Shown piece after piece: positions 12,995 through 64,000 of a stretch of DNA of 64,000 nt. Where the stretch lies: assembly GCF_918797505.1 (NCBI RefSeq), contig NC_092795.1, forward strand, positions 34,521,131-34,585,130, in the 5' to 3' direction. Source of the stretch: Bemisia tabaci. Its lineage: Eukaryota; Arthropoda; Insecta; Hemiptera; Aleyrodidae. Position 1 is the first letter of the stretch. Every line of letters begins with the position of its first letter. Made by a program: the position numbers and the translations under genes. Below the pieces are notes generated by a model that had not been told where the DNA came from, did no database searches, and saw nothing but the letters and a program-made list of their open reading frames with translations.

Positions 12995-13259
12995 GGTATT
13001 TTAGAGAGTATCATCTGCATTATGTGTTCATGAACGAAATCTTTCTTTTGGGAAATCCGCTTTCATGTATTGTGAAATTCATATATCACACATTATACTA
13101 ATAAAATCCTGCCTCTCCTTCCCCTCCTGTGTACCAGGCGCTGATAATTTTAAGTCGAAAAAAAGAAAAGAAAAAAGAAAAAAATCTGCCAAAAATCCCA
13201 CCACAAACCAAGAATAATATGGATTATTTGTTTCTTCGGTGTTTCATTCCTTCGTAACT

Positions 13260-13578
13260 CTTGAAGATACATTATGCTGCCAATATGCGAATCGACGCAC
13301 GCCGCATGTCAGTGCCTTGACGTTGCGTTGCGTGGCGTCGCGTCGTTGTCGCGTCCACGATGCTTTACGACGACGTCTCGAATCACACAGATGACTCAAC
13401 CCCCCCCCCTCCCCCACGCGGAGAAAGCCCCCGCCCCCTGCCCTATTGGTGCGGGTGCGGGTCACTAAACAGCACAGCGCAGTGGAGTGGGCGCGCGAAA
13501 TTTTTTTGTTGGCTCTCCCGCGCCGGCCGCGACGCCGCATCACTACGCGTGCAATTAACCTTCTCCCGCGGGGCCCAC
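13260..13578. other. GC-rich CpG block, no gene recognised
   Basis: Dense CGTCG-type sequence with a C run near 13400. The ORFs on both strands are compositional. It abuts the left end of the interrupted MITE. Confidence 0.3.
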
Positions 13579-13878
13579 GCCGCACAGTGGATTGAGTCAG
13601 TCAAGGAGGTCGGACATGATATTTTTAACTAACAAGGGGAGTCTACGAAGTGACATCCTGGGATTGGGTTCATTTTGCTTGTACATGAAGAAGAGACAAA
13701 TCTAAGGTTGACGTATTTTTTTTTAGCCGCCAACTCCCAACCGTTCTCGAGATATCGATTTTTAAAGTTACGATTTTTGCACGTTTCCGCGCGGAGTTCC
13801 GGCGAGTCAACTGAGCGCCGGCAAGCTGCACGAAGCGCGTTTCCTATCAGCGCTGCAGACCGGCCAGCCTTATCAACA

Positions 13879-13949
13879 GTTCCGTGGCCGAGTGGTAAGT
13901 GTTCGCCTACTGTTCCATCGATCGCGGGTTCGAATCCCGCTTCATGCCG
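13879..13949 (+). ncRNA. tRNA-derived (SINE-head-like) sequence, left arm
   Basis: Contains an A box TGGCCGAGTGG and a B box GGTTCGAATCC at the normal tRNA distance, and a perfect T arm GCGGG-TTCGAAT-CCCGC. The 5' and 3' acceptor strands do not pair and no anticodon arm is apparent, so this is not a functional tRNA. Compared with the right arm it lacks one G after GGTA. It may act as an internal RNA polymerase III promoter. Confidence 0.65.
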
Positions 13950-14362
13950 TAGCTTTTAGGGTACGCCGCAATGCGTTTTTACAAGTTTTCTTTATTTTTA
14001 TCACACACCAAGGGGTCCGCCCCCTGGCCGCTGCGCGGCCCAACCCCCGGGGCAAAAAGGCGCGCTTCGCGGCGAGCGAAATCATCGAAATCGACCGTTG
14101 ACGGTTGCAAATTCAGAGTAAGGAAAAAGTCATTAAGAATATTGTGTGGTGGGAAATTTTTATTTGAAACATCATTTTATCATTCAATTAAAATTATTTA
14201 CCCAGTAACCGTCAACGGTCGATTTCGATGATTTCGCTCGCCGCGAAGCGCGCCTTTTTGCCCGGGGGTTGGGCCGCGCAGCGGCCAGGGGGCGGACCCC
14301 TTGGTGTGTGATAAAAATAAAGAAAACTTGTAAAAACGCATTGCGGCGTACCCTAAAAGCTA

Positions 14363-14434
14363 CGGCATGAAGCGGGATTCGAACCCGCGATCGATGGAAC
14401 AGTAGGCGAACACTCTACCACTCGGCCACGGAAC
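14363..14434 (-). ncRNA. tRNA-derived (SINE-head-like) sequence, right arm
   Basis: Mirror copy of the left-arm sequence with intact A and B boxes and the fuller GGTAGAGTG D-loop. The two would be transcribed toward each other if both are active, giving RNA able to fold back over the whole arm. Confidence 0.65.
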
Positions 14435-14866
14435 TGTTGATAAGGCTGGCCGGTCTGCAGCGCTGATAGGAAACGCGCTTCGTGCAGCTTGCCGGCGCTC
14501 AGTTGACTCGCCGGAACTCCGCGCGGAAACGTGCAAAAATCGTAACTTTAAAAATCGATATCTCGAGAACGGTTGGGAGTTGGCGGCTAAAAAAAAATAC
14601 GTCAACCTTAGATTTGTCTCTTCTTCATGTACAAGCAAAATGAACCCAATCCCAGGATGTCACTTCGTAGACTCCCCTTGTAAGACTGCAAATTTTGATG
14701 TTTAGATGGTCACAGTTTAGATTTTTAGGGGTGCAATTAGTGGGAATTTCACGAGGAAACCAATGGAACCGCTTTCAGAACCTAAAATTTTTGCTTACAC
14801 GGAGTAATGAGCTTTTAAAGTTTCCAAATTTTGTCGGACCTCCCCTATACTCGATCCACTGTGCGT

Positions 14867-17629
14867 CGCGCGTCGCGTCGATCAGCTGTGACCGACGCTC
14901 GCGCGTCTTGACAGCCGGCACAGCGATGCTTTAAAATTGGAGGCTGTAAGTTCTCAAGATGTTCAAACAAGTACAGCAACATTCGGGAAGTCTTCCACAG
15001 TTTTTAGCCAATATCTAGACGAATTCATGATAATTAGTCGGATTTTTCAGGAGAATGCTCGTTTCATGTATTCAATAATGAAATAATTTACACAGCGAGA
15101 AACAGGGCAAATTTTCACAAATAAAACCAAAACGTTTTGGCTAAAATCTCAGCCTTCCTCAGTTGAATAAACCCGTAAATAAAAAATTAAAAAAAAAAAA
15201 ATAAATTAAAAAAAAAATTAGTCATCTTGTCAGAGCATCTAAAAAGTGTGCGATCGAATTTTTAAAGAGGCGTCTCATATTTTAATTCAAGATTTTTCTT
15301 TGGTTTTAGTTATTTCTTGTCTTCAATGAGGTCATGTAAAAATCTGTACTAAAATTCAATCGCACTTCCTCCCACTCCTTGTTTTTGAGTGTGTAAAATT
15401 GAACACTTCCGCATTATAGAGATCGTGGCTTTAGGCGAGGAACAGTCTAGCTTCCCTTTGAAAAATGGTTAAAGGAACTTCCGCCTCCTTCGCCTATAGC
15501 TTTAATGACCAGGGATAAGGTCCCAATAACGTCAGTTACTTTTTCGGCAACTTTCCATTTTATACTGCCCGGCAACGTCGCGCTTTTATCCTTTCGGCGC
15601 ATCATCCTTGAGCATTCCCAGCACGGGCATCACGTACCTCCACAGGGGTCGGTGCGCTCTCAATTTTTACGCCCCCCTCTCCCTCCCACCCTCACCCGCA
15701 TAAATTTCCGACCTTGACAAATTCGAATGAAAGGAGAGAGGCCTCCTCACGACTCGCAATTTTTCTTTCTTTTTCTTTCTTTCTTTTTTTTTTGAAGAAA
15801 AGCAACTGAACTTGGAGAATACTATCATCGCTGGCGGGCACGCTTGAACGACACTTCTTTCAAAACAATCGAACAAAATTCGACTATTCACGTACAATCA
15901 AAGCAGCGCTTCATTTTCGCTTGAACATCCTCGGAATGTATCGATTTTTTCGATGGATCGAAAATTACGTGTGAGGTTGAATGCCCGGAGGCAGTTTGTT
16001 TAGATTTACTGAATCGTGCAGTTTTTTAGTGTTGTAGTAGAGTGGATTTTGATGCGGTTAGAGATGGGGGAGAGGTCTGGATTATTTTTGTGATGAAAAA
16101 TAAATACCGAGATAACAGCAAAGACAAGTTTGACGTGACATCCGTCAGAGTATCGTAGAACTATTTGAAAGTAACTGACTATTTTTGTAAAAGAGGGAAG
16201 ATTATCGTGAGGCACAGTGGCTATGCACTCCCCCCTTCCCCTCGTGCAGAACAATTTAGGGATGTAGGAGTGTAAAGTCTACACACAACTCTTACTTGTG
16301 TCGCTCAAATGACCTAACACTACTCATGTCCGACACTTGAAAAAGTAAACAAGAGTTACCTTGAAAGTGACGGGGTCTTTTTCAAGAATTGCAATGACTG
16401 TCAGATCACGATGAGTTACATCCTGTGCATTTAAAATCTCATGCTTTTGACCGTCTTTTTTTTTTTACTGTGGGGTAGTACAAAGTAAATCAGGTCTTAT
16501 TTGACGTAAGGAAAACATTCGGTCGAAAAGTATCACGTGCCACCGACAAAATTCCTCCCGCATCATAAAACTTCAGGCCTTGAATTTGCAAAGTATTAAG
16601 GAACCTGATGGATAACATAAAGACTCGAATAAAAAGTAAGAAGCCCAAATCTCGAGAATGCAGTACTGTGTCATAACTCATCCAATGAGTCACGCCTCAC
16701 GAACGTCTCAGGAGTGTGTAATTTCCGCAAGTTTAGCGGTATACTTTTCTCTCATACTTATCACTCTAAGCGAATCCCACGGATTAGACGGGTTTCCTTT
16801 TGAAGCCGATTTATTTACTTTTTTTGAGCGATACGTAATCTCGACCGACGGCAGGTAAAAAGTTGAGTCACTGTGAGCTTTACCGTCAGATTTCCAGCGT
16901 TGACAAGTTGCTAGGTTAAAGTCAATATTTTTAAATTAATATGTGAGGAAAAAGATGATTTTTCTCACAGTCTAGAGTCGATGTGGAATAAAAGATTCAA
17001 TTAGTCATACGAGATGGATTGAGTAGAAACTGTCGATTTTGCCTGACCTCCTCTTTGGTGAAAAAATATATCTTCGTAACGTCACTTGATCTTCGACCTA
17101 CAGAACTAATTTTTAACCTTAAGAGATAACGAAAGAGAGTGAATCGGAATCTCCATAGTTGATTTTTTTTTGTTGTCCAATAATGAATTAAAATGAAAGT
17201 TGTTGTGTCTTGAGCCGTCTACGTGTAATGGCATGACAAAACATCATTTTAGATTTTCAGCGCATAAAGTTTAAATTTTTTGCATCTTTTTTTCTTCTTA
17301 TCATTTTAGATCGCATTTCGGTGCAAAAAAATCCATAGGTATAGCTTAAATTGGCATCGTATTCTTCAGCATGCCAAAATCGTAGAATTGCATTTCCATC
17401 AAAATACTCGCAAAAAAATGCCCGTTGACAGTGGTGTATCCATGATATAAAAGAATGGGTGGGCCGGGTGGTATCTTTATAAAAAATTTCTCATGTGAGG
17501 GTCAAAGGTATACAATTACTTAAAATCACGGAAAATAACTTTTTGGAGGACAATTTTCCGGTCAAGGGGGAGGGTCTAGAGTCCAGAACGAACGTCCAGC
17601 TACGCACCCCTCGTCCCTGGATAATGAGT
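14867..17629. other. No gene recognised
   Basis: AT-rich sequence with an A-rich low-complexity tract at 15179-15222, a pyrimidine tract near 15765-15793, and a candidate hAT-like start CAGTGGTGTATCCA at about 17431 whose other end I could not fix. A signal-peptide-like ORF is recorded separately. Confidence 0.4.
16658..16850 (+). other. Signal-peptide-like ORF upstream of Mmp1 (speculative)
   Basis: An open frame with a hydrophobic stretch SLAVYFSLILITLSESHG ends beside GGCAG|GTAAAA, a reasonable donor. It lies 2.1 kb upstream of the first secure Mmp1 exon. That donor leaves two bases, which is out of phase with the phase-0 exon at 18944. Only a weaker donor, TAC|GTAATC at 16835, would fit. 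I record it as the best-looking candidate seen, not as an exon. Confidence 0.12.
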
Positions 17630-17962
17630 CCCTCCATAGAGAAAAAAAAGGAGGTGTTTGCATTTCGGGCATCTGTTCAATGTGTGCATCAATTATTTTG
17701 ATGATTTGATGACGTAGGTCGGTACAGCGACGTTTATCCTGTCGATTTTCTTGGAAATGGTGTAATTTTAGGAAAAAAGTCATTCTATTAAAAGTGCTTG
17801 AAATTATATCATGAGTTGATTTAAGCAGAAAAATGGGACATTATGGTCCGTTTTTCATACTTCGAATTCCGGATTTCGCTGGCCAGGTTGTACCGACCTA
17901 CGTCACAGGGTAAACAAACCTCAAGATGCAAACGCCTCCTTTTTTCTCTCTATGGAGTCCCT
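17630..17962. mobile_element. Inverted-repeat element, about 330 bp
   Basis: The CATAGAGAAAAAAAAGGAG...GTTTGCAT and TGACGTAGGTCGGTAC blocks recur in reverse complement on the right (GTACCGACCTACGTCA, ATGCAAACGCCTCC). Noncoding. Confidence 0.7.
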
Positions 17963-18212
17963 CCGATTAATTCCAAGATCGAAGTTACATCTAAACCCTT
18001 CATCGATATTCTTAAAAATTGGCAGCATTGGATGGAGCTCAGGGATGATTTATGCGTTCAGCGCGTCGATAATTGAATGAAGATATTCGCACTTGCTCGT
18101 GCGATATTGTGCAAAAGTTCCGATCCAATGCAACAGAGTTTCTTGATGGATGTTGGACGCTTAAGAGGCGTTTCGCCATGACCCCGCGTGACGGCCGCCG
18201 TCTTAAAATAAC

Positions 18213-18377
18213 ATGTGGCGTGGCGTGCTTTGCGATGTATCGATTGTTATGCCATTTAAACCTATGGAAAAGGATCGATAAACAGGGTGTTCGCAGCGAA
18301 CACCTTAATAATCGATTCTTTACCACAGGTTTAAATGGCAGAACAATCGATATATCGCAATTCACGCCACGCCACTG
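18213..18377. mobile_element. MITE with GTGGCGTGGCGTG ends
   Basis: The ends GTGGCGTGGCGTG and CACGCCACGCCAC frame a symmetrical interior with GATATATCGATTGTTCTGCC-type arms. Flanked by the direct repeat AAAATAACATGTG at 18205-18217 and 18378-18390. An 8-bp hAT-like duplication (AAAATAAC) lies within that repeat. Confidence 0.8.
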
Positions 18378-18943
18378 AAAATAACATGTGCACTTGAGAA
18401 CAAATACATCGGATTTGTTCTCATGATTACATCCGCAGATGCCACTGAGACCCTGGTGTTATGATGATGTGACTGGACGTAAACTAATAGATTCGTGTAA
18501 TTTACTCGCTATCAAGGCCGATTTTCCCCTTTATTTTTCTAAACGCGATAGGATTTTCATTCTTTCCTTTGAGAGGATCTCTGCTGCCGGTCAAATTCTC
18601 TAGAAAATCAAAATATACCGAAAGATTTGGAGAGAATTGGCATAATGATAACAGTGGAATTTTCGTCATTATAATGCACTGAAATTTAAATTGACTGATT
18701 TTGAGCTGAATTTTCCAGGAGCCATCTCCGAAGTTACTGGAAAATTCGTAATACATTTGAAGGGTGATTTTTATTACATTCTACTAAATCAGACCAAATC
18801 TTCGCCTAATATTTTGAATCCGGTAAAATTTTGGAGGACCTATACCCACGTAAACTCATCCTAACAAGATGCATGCTGGAATATTGCATTTCAGACTAAT
18901 TTAATGACCTTTCCAAAATGACGTTGTATTCTTTTTGTTTCAG

Positions 18944-58245
<39,302 letters not shown>

Positions 58246-58774
58246 GTAAGCCAACTCAAAAATCACTCCTCTCACTATCACATTTCACATATAATCTGCC
58301 TCGTCAGACGCATAGAGCACAATAAAGCCGTAATGTACTGGAGCACCGATAAAGTCAATCCACGAAGAGGCCATTCCGAGCCCCTTGTTCGCCGGAAAGT
58401 GGAAAGCATCTGGGAACCGTTCGGCATTTTTTAACATAGCGGCTTATGGGAGAATCGCGGGCTGCGAGTGTTTTTCGGGATTTATCAATTAATTCGGGAT
58501 TTTTAATTTAAATCGATCATTATTTCCACAAATTTTGGCAAATTGTGTTCACCGAAGTCATGACAAATTCAGAAAAGTACAACACTCAGTTTTTTTTAAA
58601 ATAAATATTATACTTGTATTTTCTGAGTGAAGACCGAAGCTGGGACCCCGCTCATACGGCATCGCCAGTCGCCGCACACTAGTCTCAGGAGTCCTGGACA
58701 AAACAGCCTCAAAAAGTGACTTCATGGGCGCTCCAGAACATTGCGAATCTATTGAAGGTACTCAATGGTCAGAC

Positions 58775-59013
58775 GCCGCACAGTGGATCGAGTCAGGAGA
58801 GGTCGAACTTTATTTGGAAACATTAAAAGCTTATAACTCTGTTTATACAGAATTTTGAGGTTCTGAAAGTGGTTGCATTTGTTTCCTCGTGCATTTTTCT
58901 TCCAGAGGCACCCCTTAAAAATTAAAATGTGACAGAATAAACATCAAGATTTGCAGTTTTAGTAAAAAATGTTTTGTTCGACCTCTCTGATTGACTCGAT
59001 CCACTGTGCGCCG
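58775..59013. mobile_element. MITE family H, copy 3
   Basis: Ends GCCGCACAGTGGATCGAGTC and TGACTCGATCCACTGTGCG, with AGAGGTCG subterminal and an AAAGCTTATAACTC interior in the same order as copy 1. Confidence 0.88.
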
Positions 59014-59900
59014 CTGCCCCAGCGAATCGACACAAGTCTGCACTGGAGTTGAAGTCATCACTCTTAATAAACTGATTTAATACAGACGTGTGATGTAGAT
59101 GCAAGGTTCCAATGGCAAGGCGTGAACGATTGATTTGCACAACTTCTGTGTGCTGACATGTGTTGATTATGCGGAGCGTTGCGGAAATGTCAGTTTTTCC
59201 CCTCTTCTTCTTTTTACATATCCGTTTGAATAATTTAAAAAAAAAAAAGACAGTTTAATGATAGAGTTGAATTTTATTAATTGTGTAAGTAAGACTTTGT
59301 CATTATTTAAATGTCAGTATCTTCCTTTCTTTTTTAAATTCAAACAATCAGATGAATGTATAAACATTCAACAATACTTTTTTCAATATTTTTGGTGCCT
59401 TCTTCATAAGGAAAACATTAATATGGACCACTAAACAGAACTACTAACAGAAAATAGATATGCATGCGTGTCTTCCCATCATAATTCTACAAAGATTACG
59501 GTCGGTAACAGTTTTCCTTCAACATACAGTTGTGAACTTGTTGTTTTGTGATATAGTCGGTTAAAAGGGCTTTGAAGCTGGAAACTAAAATTTCTTAGTA
59601 CAACGAATAAATGATGTGGGGTCTGAGAAATCTATTTTCAGTTTGTCATGAGGAACGTTATTCAATACCCTGAAAAATTTCGAGCCATAATTCTCATTAT
59701 CAGTAATGTTCTGAGCTGTCTAGGCAAATCGTTTCTGAGCCTATCAACAGCCCCGGCAAACTTCAATGGCACCTCCCTCAAACTCTCTGTTCTTTTGCCT
59801 ATAAAATTTCAATTACTCTCCAAGAGTCAATAAGTGAAAATTTTGAGTGTTGTAACCTGTGGTATACAGTTTTTCACCTTTGGAGCCTTTTTGTTCGACA

Positions 59901-60491
59901 GAGCACAGGGGAAAATTTCATGAGCCGCCCTGCGCCATCCGCAGCGCGCATGGCGCACGACCTGCCGTTATTCATCTAGCGTTGAGAGTCCACTTATTAC
60001 TTCACACGACCAGTGTGTAATTTTAAATGTCGAAATTTTAAAAAAAAAAAAAAATTAAAAAACAAAAAAATTGACACGATATACGAGTTACTTCGCCAGG
60101 GAGCTCTCCTCGCAAGAAATCGTTCACCACCTGCCCGCGTCGGGGGCGCCATGGCGTGCTGCCAGTGCGCCTACAAACCTAACGGGCTACTTCACGCATT
60201 ACGCAATGCTTGAAGTATCCCCTTAGGTTTGTAGGCGTTAGTATGCATTTTGAGCTGGCAGCGGCAGCACGCAGCGCCGCAGCGTGGCATAAACTTGCCC
60301 ACAATTAATAGGTCAGGGTGTTAAAATGTAGGCGATTTGACATCAAATTCAAAATTAGCGACTCCAAATAACATCAGTTACGAAACTTTCGTGATCTTTC
60401 AGTCACTATCCGACTGATTTCTTCCTATTCTTGAGTTTTGGACCATAGTGCGCCGCGGGCGGCGGCGCTCATGAAATTCTCCCATGTGCTC
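59901..60491. mobile_element. TIR element, 591 bp, with 76-bp-type palindrome
   Basis: GAGCACAGGGGAAAATTTC and GAAATTCTCCCATGTGCTC are facing, continuing to ATGAGCCGCC/GGCGGCGCTCAT. The interior is GC-rich and contains the palindrome at 60168-60237. No target duplication of 8 bp was found. Confidence 0.75.
60168..60237. repeat. 76-bp palindrome family, diverged copy 3
   Basis: GCGCCTACAAACCTAACGGG faces a CCTTAGGTTTGTAGGCG arm around TTACGCAATG. More mismatches than copies 1 and 2. Confidence 0.85.
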
Positions 60492-63400
60492 AATCGCTTT
60501 ACTTGCCTCAATCCCAAATTCAAACCTTTCGCTTACCAGAAACCTAAGTCTACTGGAATCAAATAGAGCATTAAACTTTTCTCAGTGTGCCTCATAAAGG
60601 TTCAATACATACAGTTTGCCGAATTTTTCTGATAAGTTTATGAGGTGTCGAACATTTGCGAAGAGAGAAAATTCTCGTAAAACTCAATTCTAATAGTTAT
60701 TAGCCAATATTGAAATATAAGTTTGATTTCAGTGGATTGATATTTGGGTTTTTGAGAGTGGGAAGTTTACAGCGACTGATTTCAGTGTAAATATTTATTG
60801 CTAATTTCTATATTATGAGTCAATTTTCTATATTTAAATAATTTAATATGCATAAAATGTCGATGGGGAAACATTTCATTTGATTCCATAAGTCACATCC
60901 TGTTGTGTGGTCCATACAAAACTCAATTCATGTGTGCTTGTTCAATTTCTGGTTGTACATAGAATATTACAAAAAACCGCTTTCATAAGGATTCATGATG
61001 CATGACTGCATGGCATGTTGCATGACTAACACAGCCTCTGAATATATAAATCAAATGGTGAACTTTCAGCATCCTCCTGATATCTCGGAGAGAAATTGCG
61101 CTTTTGTTTGAATGCCTTGCTGTAAATTCCTTCATGAAGATCGAGAAAAAAACTGTGCGAGGGTTGCAGTTTGGCTTTGACTTAAGACATTTGGACAAAA
61201 ATCAAATCGCATCTAATTCATGAAAACAAAATATTCTGACTCTATCGGCGAATTATAATGGTTTTTTTCCCGTACATTTCGTGAAATAATTTGCCTAGGC
61301 GAAATCAGCCAGTAGTAATTCTTGAAATTTGATAGCAATTATAGACTACATTCAATATAATTGTACTTAAGGTAGTCGAGATTTATCGATTGTAGAATCA
61401 ATTATTTGTATTGGAGTAATATAAAGGAAAACAGTGTTGCCAAGTTGCAAAAACTGCTACTGTGCGAAATATGAGAGCCTAGACGGAATATATCAGTAGA
61501 CGGTACAATGTAGGTATATCTTCTTGTTAGAGTGAAATTGCCTAAGAAAGTAAGTGGAGTATAATTTATTTATTTCCTATAAAGTCATTGATTTTATTGA
61601 TGGGTAATTTATTTCGGCTAATTTTAAGAAATGGAAGAAGACTCAGCGATATTCCTGAAGATACGCATCCATTTTATTCTACTGAATAAACTAAATATTT
61701 AAAAAGAAGATCCTTGGGCATTCCATGACACTGGTTCGACAGAACAGTTAGGGTCGACAGAATTGCGATCCTTTGCGGAGATTCATGAAAAATGTTGGAA
61801 ATTAGAACAATTAATATTATTGAAAAAGAAGCACTTCAAAATTCGGTCCATGTTACATCACAAAATTGTCAAAAATGGATTCTCAGTAAATGCACGCCTT
61901 TTAATTACAACTGCTCCGTGCAGGTCGTGTTGTGTAGACTTGATTTTACAAGGAGGAACTTTTCTGGATTTTCATCCATAAAAGCGCAAATCTGTGTAGG
62001 AAAACTAATGGCACAAATCTTGTTTCTAATATGAATAAAAAATATCAGTTCCTTACCACAAATTGTTGTCCATATTTGTAACCTCGTTGCGCATGTACGT
62101 GTCAAGCTGGAAATAAACCACACTAATACCACATACCAAATACCGAAAACAACACGCAGTATAACCGTCAACAGTGCAAACGTCTCGTATTTCTCATTCC
62201 AATTATCGGATCGTCTTATTTTCGATTCAAAACTTCAGTAAGTTGGCCCCTTACTTAAATCTAAGAGCATAAAATGGAGGCATGTATTAATGAAGCAATG
62301 GAAATAGCCAAATAGAAGCTCTCACGTCATTAGCTAAAAACTATGGTTTTTTCTTTTCCTTTTTTTTGAAAAAAACTTAATAAATGATTAATTGGATCGT
62401 ATATACTTCCACGGCATACACATTATTATCAATGAATAATACAACAATTTGTGTACGCTTTACAGTGTTGTTTTTGATTACCGCATTTTCAGTCAATTAA
62501 AACCGTGTACTCGCTCTTTAATTTTGCATAACTTTGACGGCAGATTACCACAAGTCTTACGCTACAGCTTATTCGTAATTTCCTCGAATTTTGAGGAGAT
62601 GGAACCTCAAATTTACAAGATTTTCAGCGATATTTCTCGTTTATGTTACGTTTTTTGATTGGACATAGGAGAGGATATTGAAATGTTTATGCGGTAGAGA
62701 AGGGATTCATCCCCACCCTCGAATGTTCACCCTTCAGAGAGACTTTAACCCAGCTATATGATTGCTGCGAACCACTAAATTCCTCGAGTTAACATAGGTG
62801 CAATCCGCAGGCCCTCTCCCTCGAAAAATTTCAAGCTGCGTTTTCGAACACCGGTGCTTACTTTGTTTTCATGTTCACCAAAACTGAATTACGGTGGAAA
62901 TTACAATATTTGCATAAGTTTGGAGTAGCACTCGCTCAATTGAAACCAACACTGACCAGACTGACCCAATGCATTGATTGTAAAGCTATACCGCACGATT
63001 TGCACCCATTAAAATTCAAAGCACCCCGCTGCACCTGCTCTGTTGCTTGCCCCTCAAGCTATCTTGGCTTCACGCCCGCAGCTTCCAAGATTTACGATTG
63101 AAACAATTTCGTAAAGTAACATCAACGAAATTTCAAAGTGTACATGGTGTTCCATTTCGTTTCCGCAGCTCGGAGGAGGTGGATCTCAATCCTGCTGTCC
63201 GGCTCGTAGCATGAAGGTCGCCGGTTTGAACCCCGACGACGTGTGTAAATACCTGAACCACCGGTGAAACCAAAAATATCTCAGTTGTAATTACCAAATG
63301 AAAAGGCACCTATGCTTGACGTAGTGGTGTATTCAAAAAGTAGACAGAAAGCAGACGTCGATCACAGAAACCATGCGTGTTATAGGTATAGTTCGGCGAG

Positions 63401-64000
63401 ATGAAAGCTACAAGTCAAAATTAAAGTTTGGTTTTTTTCTGGGGGAAAAGAGAAAAAAGTAGTTGACTCCTCAGAGAAAATCATTGAAATTTGTGAGAAC
63501 GTTGATTGTAGCTCAAACATGATTGATGATCGTTGTTTATGGTTGAATGTATTCACTCCAAATTTTTCCTCTGACTCAGTTGATTTTTGATGGGTCTTTC
63601 GGTTGAGTGTAAATCGACCGTTTTATTTTCTGCATATTATTATTGCTCTAGAAAAGATGGTCTTCACGATTTTTTGAAACTGTACAGTAAGCTGTAAAAT
63701 TTTCAGTTCGTGAGGATAACCCTTGAGAGAATTTTAATTTGGGTACTCTAAAACAGTTGGTTTGATACCTTCTTCACCGTAAGAGGCAAGGCAGTCATAG
63801 GAAAAAACTAAACACACAGGAAAAATCTGAGCCGATGAGGGGGAAAAAACTTCCTCATTATTATTATAAAAATATTTGCGTGCGATTTATACTTTCCTCA
63901 ACTACAACTCGAGTTGTCTTTCCAAACTTTGACTGGAGCTCTGAAGATTCCTTTCGCTACTCATTTTTGACAATAATTTGGTAAATATAATCATAGATTT
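60492..64000. other. No gene recognised
   Basis: AT-rich sequence with unrecognised short frames (61763-61981, 62449-62658, 62871-63101). A possible tRNA-derived SINE head lies on the + strand at 63205-63245 (GGTTTGAACCCC). It could contain the remaining 3' end of Mmp1, but I cannot identify it securely. Confidence 0.4.
62446..62499 (+). other. Possible 3' terminal Mmp1 exon (speculative)
   Basis: GCTTTACAG is a plausible acceptor. Continuing in phase 1 from the 58245 donor gives VLFLITAFSVN and then TAA. This is a short hydrophobic tail after an acidic linker, as could fit a membrane-anchor-like isoform. It rests only on phase and hydrophobicity and could easily be chance; no nearby AATAAA is obvious. 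Confidence 0.12.

Larger units (their letters stand above)
13632..14681. mobile_element. Foldback element with tRNA-like sequence in both arms
   Basis: Two 475-bp arms (13632-14106, 14207-14681) are nearly identical inverted copies around a 100-bp AT-rich centre. The ends read ACAAGGGGAGTCTACG. Each arm holds one tRNA-like segment and one GC-rich module (GGGGTCCGCCCCC...GGCGCGCTTCGCGGCG). No protein is encoded. The target duplication is not clear. Confidence 0.92.
13579..14866. mobile_element. MITE family H, copy 2, split by a foldback insertion
   Basis: The ends GCCGCACAGTGGATTGAGTC and ACTCGATCCACTGTGC match the family at 1261-1502. The 53-bp left piece and the roughly 185-bp right piece together align with the reverse orientation of copy 1. 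The 1.05-kb foldback between them is therefore a later insertion. Confidence 0.85.

Noticed and set aside
13879..13949. A functional tRNA gene
   Set aside because: Acceptor strands do not pair and the anticodon arm is unclear, although A box, B box and T arm are present.
16658..16858. First coding exon of Mmp1 with signal peptide
   Set aside because: The better donor is out of phase with the exon at 18944; only a weaker in-phase donor exists.

Overview
The window looks like a TE-rich insect nuclear genome, most likely hemipteran. A whitefly such as Bemisia is a guess from the style of the repeats, not something proven here. It has no bacterial-type gene density. It has long AT-rich introns with canonical GT/AG junctions, many homopolymer runs, and dozens of inverted-repeat elements. 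One gene dominates: a secreted matrix metalloproteinase closely resembling insect Mmp1, on the + strand. I resolve ten coding exons from 18944 to 58245. They join in frame at every junction into about 519 codons, covering the propeptide with its PRCGVRD cysteine switch, an RSKR furin-type site, the [11 protein letters not shown] catalytic zinc domain, an acidic hinge, four hemopexin blades and a Ser/Asp-rich tail. The signal-peptide exon and the true 3' terminal exon are not securely identified.

Layout. 1-18943 is intergenic or upstream-intron sequence full of foldback elements: 295-510, 514-1067, a MITE at 1261-1502, a 1.3-kb foldback at 3878-5210, a 2.6-kb TIR element with a 368-bp tandem array at 9618-12190, an hAT MITE at 12831-12994, and a MITE at 13579-14866 that contains a foldback carrying tRNA-like sequence in both arms. 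18944-39843 is the first resolved exon plus a 20.8-kb intron holding a three-level nest (TIR element 24077-28657, second TIR element 24873-28505, truncated Helitron ending at 27815), an hAT element with a perfect 8-bp target duplication (32788-33640) and a 1.36-kb TIR element at 37051-38413. 39844-48036 holds the cysteine-switch exon and an 8.1-kb intron with a 4.17-kb near-palindrome (43571-47743). 48037-58245 is the compact part of the gene, with catalytic and hemopexin exons separated by 0.6- to 2.3-kb introns that also carry mobile elements. 58246-64000 holds two more repeat elements and no gene I can identify.

How it fits together: the only host gene I can support is the protease. Almost everything else is mobile DNA, mostly non-autonomous, and several elements have inserted into others, so a relative order of insertion can be read. 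The only recognisable transposon protein is a truncated Helitron Rep/helicase N-terminal region. There is also a weak relic of a non-LTR reverse transcriptase C-terminus on the - strand near 57.8 kb.
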